Assembly: GCF_964204865.1 (NCBI RefSeq)
Contig: NC_135263.1
Location: 5,768,501-5,832,500 of the forward strand
From: Styela clava
Lineage: Eukaryota; Chordata; Ascidiacea; Stolidobranchia; Styelidae
Reading direction: 5' to 3'
Length of the DNA stretch: 64,000 nt
Each line of letters opens with the position of its first letter. Positions within the stretch are counted from its first letter, which is position 1. Below the pieces are notes generated by a model. It had not been told where the DNA came from. It saw nothing but the letters and a program-made list of their open reading frames with translations, and ran no database searches. The translations under genes were made by a program, and so were the position numbers. Shown in pieces: positions 1 to 12,157 of the stretch.

Positions 1-1439
1 CTATTACAAATGGAATGTATATTAGCAGAAGAAAATATAGCAATTTCAGTTTACTGTGCAACATTACAGGAAAAGAAAACCCGAATTGTAGTGAAGAATT
101 CCAAAAGGTCATCGGATATGATTATCCGCGCGAACAAGGATACATGTACGGCTAAACAAATAGTGAAATCAGAAGGAGGGAAGGGACTTTCCTTCCCCGA
201 CTCAAATCACTTTTATTATTACAAATCAAAGCGCATTGAAAAGCAGAATAGAATTTATTAGCATTAATTTACAACTAGTTACGGGTAAGAATTTACCGAC
301 GGCTATCGCTAATAAGTAGCAACGATAAGTGTGAAAAAAAAACATTTCCTTGCCTTTTTGCGTCATATTTTCCAATTCCCAATCTTGCATAACGCGTGTC
401 AACACCTTTTTGTAAATTTAGGAACGCCGAACCAGCCAATACGTCACGATGAAAATTAAGGTCGCGTTTATCAAACAGCAATATGACAACGGAAGAGAAC
501 GGGATTTCCCGCGGACCGGTAAAAATCCTTTGCGGACCGGCCATTGGGAACCACGGCACGTAGGCCTGTAGGCAAATAGGATGAGACTTAAGAACATGCG
601 TGAACACTGTTTATTTCATGTCTGATTTCGGATCTAGGCGAGGCGCGTGCATTGCACCAGAGACGTTCTAACGAAAGTGAAGATTAATTTCGACAAAGTA
701 ACTATTTGTAATCGTATTATGAGCAATAGCGTAGCCTGGATTGTCGGGTTTTATATATTGCAACCTTCGAATATCGTTTTCAGTGTTAATAAGAATATCG
801 AATGGCGGGTGGCGGGTGCACATCCCAGCGACACCCGTCCACGTTTTGATTGAAAGTATTCCACAATTATTTCATGTTTTGTCGTAATTGTAGGCATTCG
901 CGCCACATTGAATTACAGACGACACGAAAGGATTTAAATCAGCGCCGACTTGAAGAACTTATGTTATTCGGATGAGACGTCCCTCTATTGTTATATTTTA
1001 TTAGTTGTAATCTTAAACAACTTTGTAAACATTCGGCAACAAGCAGGAGAAAAGCGCAACCACGAGCGGGTACGAACAGCGCCAGTATGGACGCATATTA
1101 ATGGATCCTGCCACAATGCTTCACCCCGAATACAACACACAAGTCCTTAGTGACAAATAATATCAAATGTAAACAACAACAGACTCTTAAGACAACTTAA
1201 CAAGGAATGATTAGAAATAGTATAACACGATCGAAGAGCGCGACGGGAAAAAAGGTTACACGCATGAGCGAGTTGATTAGAGTGTTACATGTAATAATGT
1301 AAAGGAAACACAAATAAACTGGCGTTACCGCTTTCTCTTGTCGAAAAACGAATAATATATTTTAATATATTACACAATATAATATATCATTATGAAAAAA
1401 TACAATAATATCTAACTGCTAGAGTGAGTAGACTATCCA

Positions 1440-2387
1440 CATCTAGATGTCTTGATCGGGTATTAGTCTGACCCCCATGATCTCAGACATTCTAAAATCT
1501 TTCAAACGAGACGGTTTTCTTTTTGTTCTGGTTAATCTTCGGAGTGGAAGATGTTCTATACATCTTTACTGGGAGATTCTGCTACTGCTGGCTGTAGGTT
1601 TGGATCTACGTCTTCCAATTCATTGCGTTTGTTGATTTCTTCGGGTATATCATGCGGAGATGTAGGGTCGAGATCTGGTGGTTCATCTGGAATAATTGTA
1701 GGTTTGTCCTCCAGTGCGGGTTCACAGGTAAGATGTTCGTGGCAACGCACGTAATGCTCTATTTCTGATTCTTCGTCATCACTTGAAATAGGTGAACATT
1801 TTCCGTTGTATACCAACCATTTGTTACTTTGTAGCGTTCACTTCGTTTAACTTTGTAAGAATTTTGTCTCAGTTGTGATCTAACAAATTTACTTACTGAG
1901 CACCAATCGTTGTCAACAGCGGTTACTAGATAACGATCCATCGAACATGCTTTACGTCCATCTGTTATAAGGTATACCAGATCTCCAATTTGAATTGGGG
2001 TCTCTTTATGCAGTCCCCGGCTGGGAGCCTTCGTCTTTTCACTGTACAGGTGGTTTTCCGTTCGGGTATTATGCTGTAGGATTATCATTTTGCCATCGTT
2101 TATTGGTAGTTGTAAATTTGTCCATATTTCCCTTGCAGATAACCCCTGGTTAGCCGTGAAATGACAATAGAAAGTGTTACATCAGAAATTCCATATCTCA
2201 TGTGATCGTGGCGTGATATTTCATTTTGGACTTCTTGGATAGCTTTTTCAGCAATTGGGTTTTTGTTCACGTTTTTAGTTCTTCCAATTTGTACTGAAAA
2301 TCTAAAATTCTTCAAAATATTATCTTTGGTCAGAGCAAGAAATTCCGGGGCAGGGTCAGTTCGTATAACTGCCATGCAATTATTCAT
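1440..2387 (-). mobile_element. Gypsy-like LTR retrotransposon pol 3' remnant
   Basis: Three overlapping open frames on the minus strand (2387-2100, 2088-1759, 1816-1556) read as successive parts of the end of a Ty3/gypsy-type pol protein. The first has an integrase-core-like motif (RTDPAPEFLAL, then NKNPIAEKAIQE). The second resembles the integrase C-terminal region (GDLVYLITDGRK). The third is an acidic Pro-rich tail. A basic stretch (RKPSRLKDF) continues in another frame to about 1480. The frame is broken between segments, so this is a dead copy. I saw no gag, reverse transcriptase or paired LTRs around it. The family assignment is from memory of motif layout. Confidence 0.6.
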
Positions 2388-2474
2388 CTAATGGACGCAT
2401 GTCCAAACCAAGTTTTAAAATAGCGTCGCGTAAAGTACTCGCCCGCTCATTTTCTATAATACAGGCTTTGGTGT

Positions 2475-3613
2475 ATAAAATGGTCTTTATATCATACAGG
2501 TCGAGGATATTTCACTTGAAAATAACGTTTCAGTAAAAATATATTTTTGATGCACACATGCCAGACAACGAAGCAGAGTATTTACTAAAACAAATATTTC
2601 ATAAATAACGTTCATAATATATCCGAAAACCACCAAAAGTAAAGATCTGCGACAACTTAGCAGTTATAAAAGCACCCTAAATGTTTTAGTTAATTACTTT
2701 AGGAGGAGAATTCGGCTGAAAGCGCAACACATAACGTCGTGGGGCGTAAATGCGATCAGTTACCTCGCAAAATTTTTAAACTTGTGAATTCAATATGATG
2801 CAACGAAAATTTATTCATTAGCCACACAGAAGGATTATGCGATTCATTTACGGGCTGATATTGTCGTAAAATGCTTCTTCCACCCGGCCTCTATCCGTTA
2901 TTTACTCCGACCGACCGTCGCCAAAACTTGTAGAAACGAGATAAAAAAAATTATTGTATTTTCGAGTGCATCTTATGTTCTGTTGTTTTTTATACGCAGT
3001 AAAGCCACTTTGCAATTGATTGTGGCGCGGCGTGAGCTCTCCGAAATATAAACAAAAAACGGAGAGACTTCATGTACATAAACAGTAAATTACTATGCAA
3101 GAAGCATTGCGAAATATTTTGTGTTGCGCAGTCAGTCAGTTGAACATCTTAATTAAGCAGCGCCTGTAAATGATTTTTTTTGTTAAATTGTTATTGACTG
3201 TTGGTGATTATCAGATGAAACTGGTATGGATGTGGGAGCTTTTTGAAGTTGATTGTTTCCGTATATATATATACTGGGCGTTTGTGTTTCCTTAAGTATC
3301 TTTTGATTTCTATTACTATCTGCAACCTGTCTTGCTACTAGAAATGTGACCGGACAAAAATACAACCCAACAATTAATTTTCACTACAGACATAAGCAGT
3401 TCCGATTTATTAAAGTCGATGCACGAAAAAAACTTTAGCAAACGCTAACGTGACGGAAAGGTACTTTTGCCATGTATTTGGTTTCAATACACAAGAGTTT
3501 TTTCATTTAGTTTTATGAAATGCCATAATGTTATAGTTTTAATTTATTGTTGTTAAATAAAATGAGGAAATGGACTGATCGGCATTTTATCGATCTATTT
3601 GATTACAATCCAA
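2475..3613. repeat. Left arm of a large inverted repeat
   Basis: This arm is the diverged reverse complement of 6287-7800. Anchors: GCATCTTATGTTCTG near 2969 matches the complement near 6895; ACTCCGACCGACCGTCG near 2905 matches the complement near 6970; AGGAGAATTCGGCTGA near 2705 matches the complement near 7560. The arm pair encloses the unknown minus-strand gene. This arm lacks the hAT insertion found in the other arm. The exact outer ends are blurred by divergence. Nothing else that looks coding was seen here. Confidence 0.8.
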
Positions 3614-4405
3614 AAATGGAGTCATAATTACCCAATTTTCCTGTGAATCGGATAGATTATTGATATAAGTATAAAGCGTTCTACTTCTAAAGGTATCTAA
3701 ATGTGTTCTTCCGTCTAATTAGGTTTTGATCAGCAAAAAGTCATTTTCAATTACTCTTGATTCCAGTTCGTTTCATCACATGTCGAAGCATGAAACTTAG
3801 CGGATATTCCGACATCATGAAGAACATTCATGAAAGCTGCAACCTGTGACAAAGTTGGATTTGGGCTCGGAAAATATCCCCAGATCATTCGGTGTCCTGA
3901 AATGTATAATAGTTGTATGACTTTTCTAGGTAGTTTGATACAGCAAACACACGGGAGTTTGCGCGAACTCTTTCTTGCTGCAAATTAAAACAAATATATT
4001 TCTGTAACGTTTCGTCTGACCACAGACAAACTTGCTTGAAACTGCTTTTCTCGTTAAAGTTGAACAATGTATATCTGAAAAAGTCTGTTTTCAGTCAGAC
4101 GAACATTAAAGAAATATATTTGTGTTAATGTGCAGCAAGACTCTTGAATAACTTTAAATAATTATCTTTACTCTTGCTACAGCATAATTGCATTATGTGC
4201 ATACGGATCCACTGGTAGGCAACAAAACCATATAGAAGAAGGATAAGTAGTTAGTCTCACAGAAAGCAATTCTTTCTTGTAATACCGTTATAATCAGCGA
4301 ACCAGTTTGTGTTTTTTGTTTCAGATGCTAGACGACCGCGAAAACTGGGTTGCGTGCATCACAACTGATGACTAGTGTTATATTTTAGGTTTCGAAGGTT
4401 ATGTA

Positions 4406-5568
4406 TTAGATCAATGTAATGCGTGTCATGTCAATGTATAGCTCTTCCATAGCAACAAACATTTCTTTGAAATGAAGGAACTGATGGTCGGTGAGTTCGA
4501 TACAACGGAAAACCTTGTTCTCAACACTTCGAGCCCCATCGCCGTTTATAATCTATTATTATTTACCTTCATCAGCTAATCCATTTGGTGGACAAACAAA
4601 AACCGCGATATAATTTTCATAATCGGACAGAAAAGCGGGATGTCCATCGGCTAGAAAGTCATCTGTTAAAATCGAATACAGATAATTAGAGATCAATAGT
4701 GTAAAACTAATGCTAACAACTTTTCAATTTTTATATATTTTATGAAGAGTTAACTGGTACTTACCCATATCCAATACTGCTTGGTTATGAATTCCATGCA
4801 TAGATCGTAAATGCTCGAGGTGATTGATCTCTGCAAATAGGAAGTTTGCGTTAATTAAAGGGTTTGAAACATGATCTTCAAAAGGAAAAAATATAGTGTC
4901 TAATAATCTAATATATAACGTATATTAATGAGTTTTTCGTGAAAACAACATACCTTTATTCGATTTGTCCATATAATAAATTCCGTTTCTACCTAAGGTG
5001 AAACGAAGATCAAATTCAACAAACCTAAAGAGAACCACGACACAATTAAATAAATAAATCAGAACAAACTACGAGATTCGGATATTTTATTTCGTCATTC
5101 AAGTATCATCAGAAAGCAAAAGAAAAACGTAGTAAACTAATAAAACGGGAGACATTGATTAACAACAATTGACGCGGGGTCGCGAAAAACTCATGAGTCA
5201 TCCAGTCAGCGACACGTTGCCCGCCACCTGTATTACAGCAGAAAATATAGCAATGAAGCGATAGGATAAAAAATTATCTTCAAAATACACAAATCATAGA
5301 AAAACAGCAATAGATTAGATATAAACCACTACAAGAACTATCATTAAAATTCATTCAGAAAGATAGCTACAAAATATATTATTTGTATTGAAAGGTAAAG
5401 CTAATAAAAAACTACATAAAAAAGTAATCGCGGCATGCTTTACCTGACACCTCGTTCTTTCAGGACCACATCAAATCCTGATTCCGTAGTGGCAAAGTTG
5501 GTTAACCTGGCACAAGAGATAATGGAAGCCGCAATATCATTTGTCTGTAGTCCCGTATACCACGTCAT
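4406..5568 (-). CDS. Unrecognised multi-exon gene, possibly truncated by in-frame stops
   Basis: Four exons with good GT-AG borders join in phase on the minus strand: 5568-5444, 5024-4954, 4830-4765 and 4662-4567. The ATG at 5568 has an in-frame stop just upstream. The peptide has a conserved look: it starts MTWYTGLQTND and contains LTNFATTESGFD, GVRFVEFDLRF, HLEHLRSMHGIHNQ, DFLADGHPAFLSDYE and VFVCPPNG. No signal peptide or membrane segment is evident. After the last exon the frame meets three consecutive stops (4561-4553). It then reopens in the same frame for 48 codons (4552-4409, stop at 4406), with protein-like sequence such as HFKEMFVAMEELY. Either the protein ends at about 121 residues, or a short TAA/TAG insertion has cut a protein of about 170 residues. 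A GT-AG intron of 14 nt would shift the frame and is too short. I do not recognise the family. Confidence 0.5.
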
Positions 5569-6117
5569 TTCCGAAAGCTTTTAAATTCAAAAATTCGATC
5601 GATAAAAACAAATCTGTGACACATTCATGGCCGCGCCCCGATGCTTCGATAGGTGCCGCGCTACGTTTAAGATTGAATTAATATTTCAAAAACTATAACC
5701 ATGTATGAGTCAGCGTGTTAATTCTGTACTCGCAAGACGCGTAAAGTTTATTTACTTTAATTGTGATTTAGTACTCAATTAAAAGGTAATAAAGTGTAAA
5801 CACGGAAACATTTTATACTACATAATCTTAATTCTCATTTATTACCTTATTTCCACCCAGACTAGGTCCCGCTCAATTCGTTCTTATAAGGCCCGTATTT
5901 ATTACATAATACCGACGCTGTCACATGCTTACCTTCTCAACGTCAATCTTTATACTCGTTTCAGGAAGGTAACATCTCTGTAATTCGGATGCAGTCGATA
6001 ATAATGCATTTGATAACGTTAATATGAATATCAAAACCCTTGATAACATATTGATACAACACGAAACAATTTCTGCTATAAATATATATATATATATACT
6101 TAAGTTTATGAAGACGA

Positions 6118-6215
6118 CATTTGAACCCACGTACATTTGAACATTTAAAAAAAATGTCCATAGGTGCAGTAGTATGCAGATGCAATTCTCGTGGGTTCAA
6201 ATGTAATGGAACCGT
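6118..6215. repeat. Dispersed repeat, TTTGAACCCACG family, copy 1
   Basis: Begins TTTGAACCCACGTACATTTG and ends GTGGGTTCAAATGTAATGGA, so the ends are near inverted copies of each other. A related copy with the same inner string (CCATAGGTGCARTAGTATGCAG) lies at 34131-34323. It looks like a small palindromic, non-coding element. It sits between the unknown gene and the right arm of the inverted repeat. Confidence 0.65.
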
Positions 6216-6286
6216 TTATGAATATCAAAAGTGCTTTGCTTGGCAAAAATCTCAACCGTATCAGACTAACGTTTCGCATTTGGATT

Positions 6287-7800
6287 GTAATCAAATAGAT
6301 CGATAAATGCCGATCAGTCCATTTCCTCATTTTATTTAACAACAATAAATTAGAACTATAACATTATAGCATTTTGTAAAACTAAATGAAAGAACTCTTG
6401 TTTATTGAAATCAAATAAAAGGCAAAATTAGCTTTTCGTCAAGTTAGCGATTGCATCAATAGATCCGGACTGAACTGCTTATGCCTGTGGTGGAAATTAA
6501 TTATTGTGTTGTATTATTGTCCGACTACATTTCTAGTAGGTTCTAGACAGGTTGCAGTTAGTATTAGGAATCAAATATACGTAAGGAAAACACAACGCTC
6601 AGTATATATACGAAAACAACCAACTTCAAAAAGCTCCCACATCCATATCAGTTCCTTCTGATAATCACCAACAGTCAACAACAATTTAACAAGAATACTT
6701 TTTACTGGCGCTGCTTCAAAGGTGTTCAACTGATAGACTGCGCCACACAAAATATTTTGCAATGCTCCTTGCGATTCATTGTTTAGGTACACGAAATCTC
6801 TCCCATTTTGTTTATATTTCGGGAAGCTTACGCCGCGCCACAATCTATTGCCAAGCGGCCTCACTGCGTATCAAAAACAAATACTCAGAACATAAGATGC
6901 AATCGAAGATACAATATATTTTAATATCTCAGTCCTACAAAAATTAAAGTTTTAGCGACGGTCGGTCGGAGTAAATAGAAGCCGGACGGAAGGCCGCGTT
7001 TCTCGCCAAGATCGGCCAGTAAACAAAACGAATCCTTCTGTGTGACCAAGAAAGTTATTTACTGTCATGCTGCATCATATGGAATTCACAAGTTTAAAAA
7101 ATTCGAGAGCTGAGTGATCGCATTAAGGCAGTGGTCGTCAAACTTTTTGAGACGCGACCCCATTTCAAAAATTATGACGTATGATAAGCTTGTGACGCCT
7201 AGGTATGGCAAAGAAAAAAATATTTCAAACCACTAAAATCTAATCACAGTAAAATCTCATTCCCGAAAACTCTATCACACGCTTTAGATTTCGTGTTACA
7301 ATTTAATTATTGCCGTCACACAATAGCCTTATTATAAAAGATATCACTTTAATTCAGAATACCCAAACTTGCTATGTAGTGCTAGTCAGCTCATTGTAGA
7401 ATGCACGCAATAGAATAATGAAAAATATAACAAGATTACAACGCCGGACACTCGGCGACCCCCGAAATATTCAAGGCGACCCAACTTGGGGTCGCGACCC
7501 ACACTTTGGTGACCACTGCATTAAGGCACCACGACGTTATATGTTGCGCGATCAGCCGAATTCTCCTCTTAACGAAGCAATTAATGAAAACATTCAGTGT
7601 GCTTTTACGACTGCTAAGTTTTCATGGACCTTTACCTTTGGTGGTTTTCGGAAATATTATGAACGTGATGATTATTTATGAAATAATTGTTTTATAAATT
7701 CTCTTCTTTGTTGTCTGTCGGGGCTGCATCAAAAAATATAGTTTCCCTGAAATACTAAGTAAAATATCTTCTATCGATATGTTACAAAGAACTACTGTGT
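6287..7800. repeat. Right arm of the large inverted repeat
   Basis: Diverged reverse complement of 2475-3613. It is longer than the left arm mainly because of the 390-bp hAT insertion at 7129-7518. Without that insertion the two arms align through the insertion point. No coding frame could be supported. Apparent open frames here are not shared in frame between the arms. Confidence 0.8.
7129..7518. mobile_element. Non-autonomous hAT element (390 bp)
   Basis: The ends are inverted (CAGTGGTCGTCAAACTTT at the left; the right end reads ACTTTGGTGACCACTG). The element is flanked by an exact 8-bp direct repeat CATTAAGG at 7121-7128 and 7519-7526. An 8-bp target duplication with CA...TG ends is typical of the hAT superfamily. 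No transposase frame is present. The matching arm of the inverted repeat (near 2745) has only one, diverged, copy of the target. Confidence 0.85.
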
Positions 7801-8636
7801 TCCTATCCGGTCGGGGTTGCGCTTTTCTCTTCTCTGCTTGCGAATGTTTACAAAGCTGTTTCAGATTACAACCAATAAAATAGAACAAAAGGAAGATGTC
7901 TTAACACGGTACGTATGGGTAATGTGATCATTTGGTTGTGAAGATTTATAAGTAGTCGCATTGTTGAAGTGAAGTGAGTTCTTTACACATAAAAATTGCA
8001 TGTTTAATTTTTAAACAAATTCATAATGCTCATCGAAGTTTTCAAGATTTCTCAAGCAAGGTAAATCTAAGCCATTTTTTGTATAATGATTATCAGAGAA
8101 GATGCAGAATGGGTAGCAAGCGGTAGACAAATATCGCAGTGGGAGACAGGTAATTCTTATTATTTTGATTTCACTGTCAGCATCTGTAAACCAAACAGGC
8201 ATATAAAGCAATAATGGAACTCAATACTCCTTGGTATCAGCATAATATTCTTAGACCACGTCTTCTCCGAATTGTGGGCAGGGTGCTAGACGTGGTATGA
8301 CTAGAACCATGCATACTACACGAAAAAAGCACAGGGCTTGATGCAAGCAAATTGCTTCAAACAGTGCTTAGAGCGCGCCTGCGACCGACAGTTCCGAGAA
8401 GCCTCACAGATACAAGCCAGACACGGTAGGTTTAAGATGAATTCAATGATACCAGGTATTGACCGAGTTTCTTGTGCGTAATCTTCCTTTACATCGATTG
8501 GTTCGAGAAATTGCACTTCATAACAGACTTGCCCATTTATCCTCAATGCCTCGATACATTTCTTTATTCCACATCTAAACTACAATTATGGACAAATTTC
8601 TGCCTAAAATAAATTACCTTCAGTTAAATAATTATC

Positions 8637-11322
8637 ATGGAAGTGTCACCACATTGTGCAGCTGAAAAGAAGTACCGGAACATCGCACCTTGGTTGTTGC
8701 ATTGTGTGGGGTTGCCGGGAGATGAATTTAAATCAAGGGGATCTTGCCAGGTGAGGGAATATAGTAAGATATAAATAATATAATAATGAGACATAAACGG
8801 TTGCCCGTAGATATTAATTGAATTTTTTTTTTCAGAAATCTCGTTTATCCAAAGATACTGGAGTCACTTTTAACAGCATTCCTGCAGTCTGTTTCCTCCC
8901 ACGATCGCAAAACCTTGTTACGTCGGAATTTGCAACTCCTAAGTTTCCAGAATGTCGAATTCAGATTCTGGACAAGAAAGGGAAGTTGCTGAACTCATTT
9001 CCGACAGAAGGTAGGAATAAAACATTTCTAAATGTCAATGTGGGACACACGCCCTTAAATATTGACCGCATATAACTTATCTATGTAAAAATCAAGTGTA
9101 TGGTTTGGTGACAGTGGTGAATCGTCAATTGAATGATTTTTTTCGTAGAGGGCATAGTGGGCTACCATATTTGACAAAAGTTTGATTTCTTGGGCAGCTC
9201 CACGTTTGATTATTATACCTTAAATAGAGACGGATACATTTGACAAAAAATCTTTATATTTGTGCGAATCGATATTAATAAGCACCACTGTCTAATCTCA
9301 CTGCATTTACACTGAATTTCTGTAATTGTTGCACTATTTGTCCTATTACTTGTGATAGATTGACGTGAGATATAAGATTAAATGTATGTAAAGTTGAACG
9401 CAGAGGTTCGTCTACGTTCGGAGTATCGCCGGCTTCAGATGACGACTCGTACATCGCAGCATGTACCGGCAGAGGAGTTGCGATTTGGTCTACTGAAGGA
9501 AAATTAGTCGCAAATATGACTAGTGACGACGTACAAAATTGTTGCCATATCACACATATGAAGGTACGATGTATAAATTTACTGTTTTACATTCAATTAA
9601 AACTTGGTATTCCATATTTGCGCTTCATTCCAGAGTTGAATGGCTGTCATTGTATATTATGACATCTATATAAGTGGTGATGCTGCACGAGGGATCCACA
9701 ACGATATGAAAAGAGTCGGAAACATATACAAATAGATCATAATCTTATCGAATTGTCGTTAGCTTGCCAGTATTCAACGTTAGTATGTATTGATTCAGAC
9801 TTTTATAAGTTTCATTTCGTCAAAGGAAACATTAGAGCTGATATTTTGCTAAAATTTTGATATATTTTATTTTTCACGGGAACACGGTTTTTAATTCGCC
9901 AAGCGTGACGGACATTTTTGATTTAACGCGATTCTACGCGAAACTCGGATATCAATTAACAAGTACGAAAAGTACTTTGTTGTGGACTTCATGTCCATAT
10001 ATTTGACCATCACTCTCTTGTTATTTTGGTATTATCTTGCGGAACATATCCAACATTGCATTATTCATATCATCTCCTATAATCTCCAGCCTGATGCCAA
10101 GGGATTTAAACTGTACTTAATGGAATGTTTCGTTTTCAGTGTGGACTTCTGGCAACAACCTGCATTACTGATATGCGAGGAAGATGTGTAACGTTATGGG
10201 ATCAAAGGTCAGGAAAAATTGCGTCACAATTTGCATCGAGACCTGAGATTGTTGAATTGAATCCATTGAAAGCAACACAAAAGATTATAATAAGGTATAT
10301 ACCATAGAAAACTAGAAAATAATGGTTAGCAAGTACACTATCACTAAAGTCTAGAACGCACGTAAAACGACAATAAGACGTCAAACTTATTCAGGAACAT
10401 TTTTTTGTTTAACAGTAACAATAGTATTTTCACTTTTTCAGAAACAACCATATTCGTCTTCCCTGGTTCTTGACATCGAACAGCAAAGATGAAATTTTTA
10501 TTTCAGATCGAAATTCCAAGTGTATTAAAGTTAGTAGTATCTTTCATAAGCTGTTTTACACTACTCTGCTTCTACATATCGTTGAACCTCTTTAAATTGT
10601 TTCTCAGCTTTCTTGGATGTTTATTATGAAAAAGTTATTATTATGAAAAAGTTGTTATTATAAAAAAAAGTTATTATTATAAAAAAGTTAATATTATATA
10701 AAAAATACACAACATGAGCAAAGAACTCAGTGGAGAAGGAATTGAGGTTTTTTAAATGAATTTTGTGAATCCTAAAGAAATTTATAGAGAAATTACAAAT
10801 AACCTAAATAATTGTAGTTTCATTAATTAGTCTATAATCTCTTTGATTTTTATTCTCATATATTTGATTATTAATATTAATTTCCATTTGCCATCTTTGA
10901 CATTCATTTGCTTCTATCTCCGTCCGTTTCAGGTATTCGACACTCGCAATCAACGCTACATCAAGTGTTTTGATACAAGTGGTTTTGATACAAGAGTCAA
11001 GAAATCCATAGTTCCACAAGGACTTTGTACAGACGAAAACGAAAATCTTATAGTTGTGGATAGCAACACAAAATCACTTCTTCTTTTTGACCCAAAAGGC
11101 TCATTTATTCGACCTTTGACCCGGAAGGCGGAATTTGATTTATATGGCGAACCATGGGCGATAGCAATGACAACTAGTCCACAATTTCATCGTCCAATTT
11201 GTAGATCAAAATGCAGAGGAAATGACAATGCACGAACTTTAGCTGTTTCCATGGCAACCCCTAAACCAGCAGTTGGAATTTACAAACTAAGTTTTTGTCC
11301 ACATTACACAAGCTATGTATGA
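8637..11322 (+). CDS. NHL-repeat / beta-propeller-like protein
   Basis: Exons proposed: 8637-8750 (ATG, tentative), 8836-9010, 10140-10294, 10442-10529 and 10933-11322 (stop). The last three join in phase. The peptide carries blade-like repeats of a beta-propeller: IQILDKKGKLLNSF, CVTLWDQRSGKIASQF, DEIFISDRNSKCIKVFD, and GLCTDENENLIVVDSNTKS followed by LLLFDPKGSFIRPL. The pattern 'G-D-nLiVvDs...llfDp.GsFir' is typical of NHL repeats as in TRIM-NHL proteins. No RING, B-box or coiled coil was found upstream, so the protein may be an NHL-only form. Exon 8836-9010 ends in phase 1 while 10140-10294 is open only in phase 0. At least one exon between them is probably missing from my model, or a border is wrong. 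A polyadenylation signal lies 20 bp past the stop. Confidence 0.65.
10618..10700. repeat. AT-rich minisatellite
   Basis: About four imperfect copies of a 16-19 bp unit of the form TTATTATGAAAAAG, in an intron of the NHL-like gene. Confidence 0.75.
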
Positions 11323-11341
11323 TGAAAATGCAAAAGAATTG

Positions 11342-11347
11342 AATAAA
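11342..11347 (+). other. Polyadenylation signal AATAAA
   Basis: AATAAA lies about 20 bp after the TGA stop of the NHL-like gene and supports that gene's 3' end and strand. Confidence 0.6.
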
Positions 11348-11525
11348 AATCATGGAATTTACAAAAATATAAATTTCATTGACACGTTATGTACATATAT
11401 ATACTACTTTTGTGAATTTGAAGGATTAGTCATTATTTATTTCAATTTTTTTCCCAGGACACTAATCTCTTGAACGATCAAAGACAGAATGTATCAATAC
11501 TGTCGCGAGTGTTGGTCCAATTCCC

Positions 11526-11733
11526 GGTACTTCCGTAGTACCAGGTTAGGATTAGGCCATAATTTTATTCCGATTTCCATATTTCAGTTCTATTACCAGT
11601 TCGGGGACTTTCTGTGTTAGCAAAGTGAATATATACCCCTGCACATAAGTTTCAGTCTCTTTACACAACTTGATGTAAGTATGCAAACAAAATTAGTTAC
11701 CTCCATATTGGTACACATACTTCTGGAGCGCCA
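11526..11733 (+). mobile_element. Palindromic MITE, type C, copy C1
   Basis: Starts GGTACTTCCGTAGTACCAGG and ends near TACACATACTTCTGGAGCGCC. It has the inner strings AGTTCTATTACCAGTTCGGG and CACAACTTGATGTAAGTA shared with C2-C6. It is non-coding. The class of the driving transposase cannot be told from the ends. Confidence 0.75.
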
Positions 11734-12059
11734 AATTTTCTCCATCAAAATTCTTGACCTATAATATATTCTAATTATATGGAAAAAATGTGTGACTTAA
11801 CTTAAAAAATTGTGGGAAAAGTTACTTAATTTTTCAATGTCGCCTTCGTACTTTAGTCGTTCACATCGGAAACTAAATAGAATATCATATGATTCGTTTT
11901 GTGTATTGCTTTACAGAAAATAGAACTTTTTTGGCGATCGTCGTTGATTTTTTTCACAAACATAAAACATTCGTGGTTAGGTATGACTGAGGCATTTGAT
12001 TCCGGGAGATTCAAAATATATAAGTCTCATTTTTTTGACATATAGAGTAATAAAATTTT

Positions 12060-12157
12060 GGGCGCTGCCGATGGCGCACAACCTGAACCCTAACCTTGTA
12101 CACATACTATATTCAGGTTGTGCGCCATCTTAGTGCACATCATACTTCCGGAGCTCC
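12060..12157. mobile_element. Palindromic MITE, type B, copy B1
   Basis: A hairpin-like unit: GATGGCGCACAACCTGAACC at the left is mirrored by CAGGTTGTGCGCCATCTTAG at the right. Related copies are at 24691, 41616 and 54265. Confidence 0.75.

Noticed and set aside
3885-4067. Minus-strand frame with a WSDETL motif, echoed at 26152-26382
   Set aside because: The shared string comes from a short dispersed repeat (AACGTTTCGTCTGACCA). The frames are not otherwise alike.
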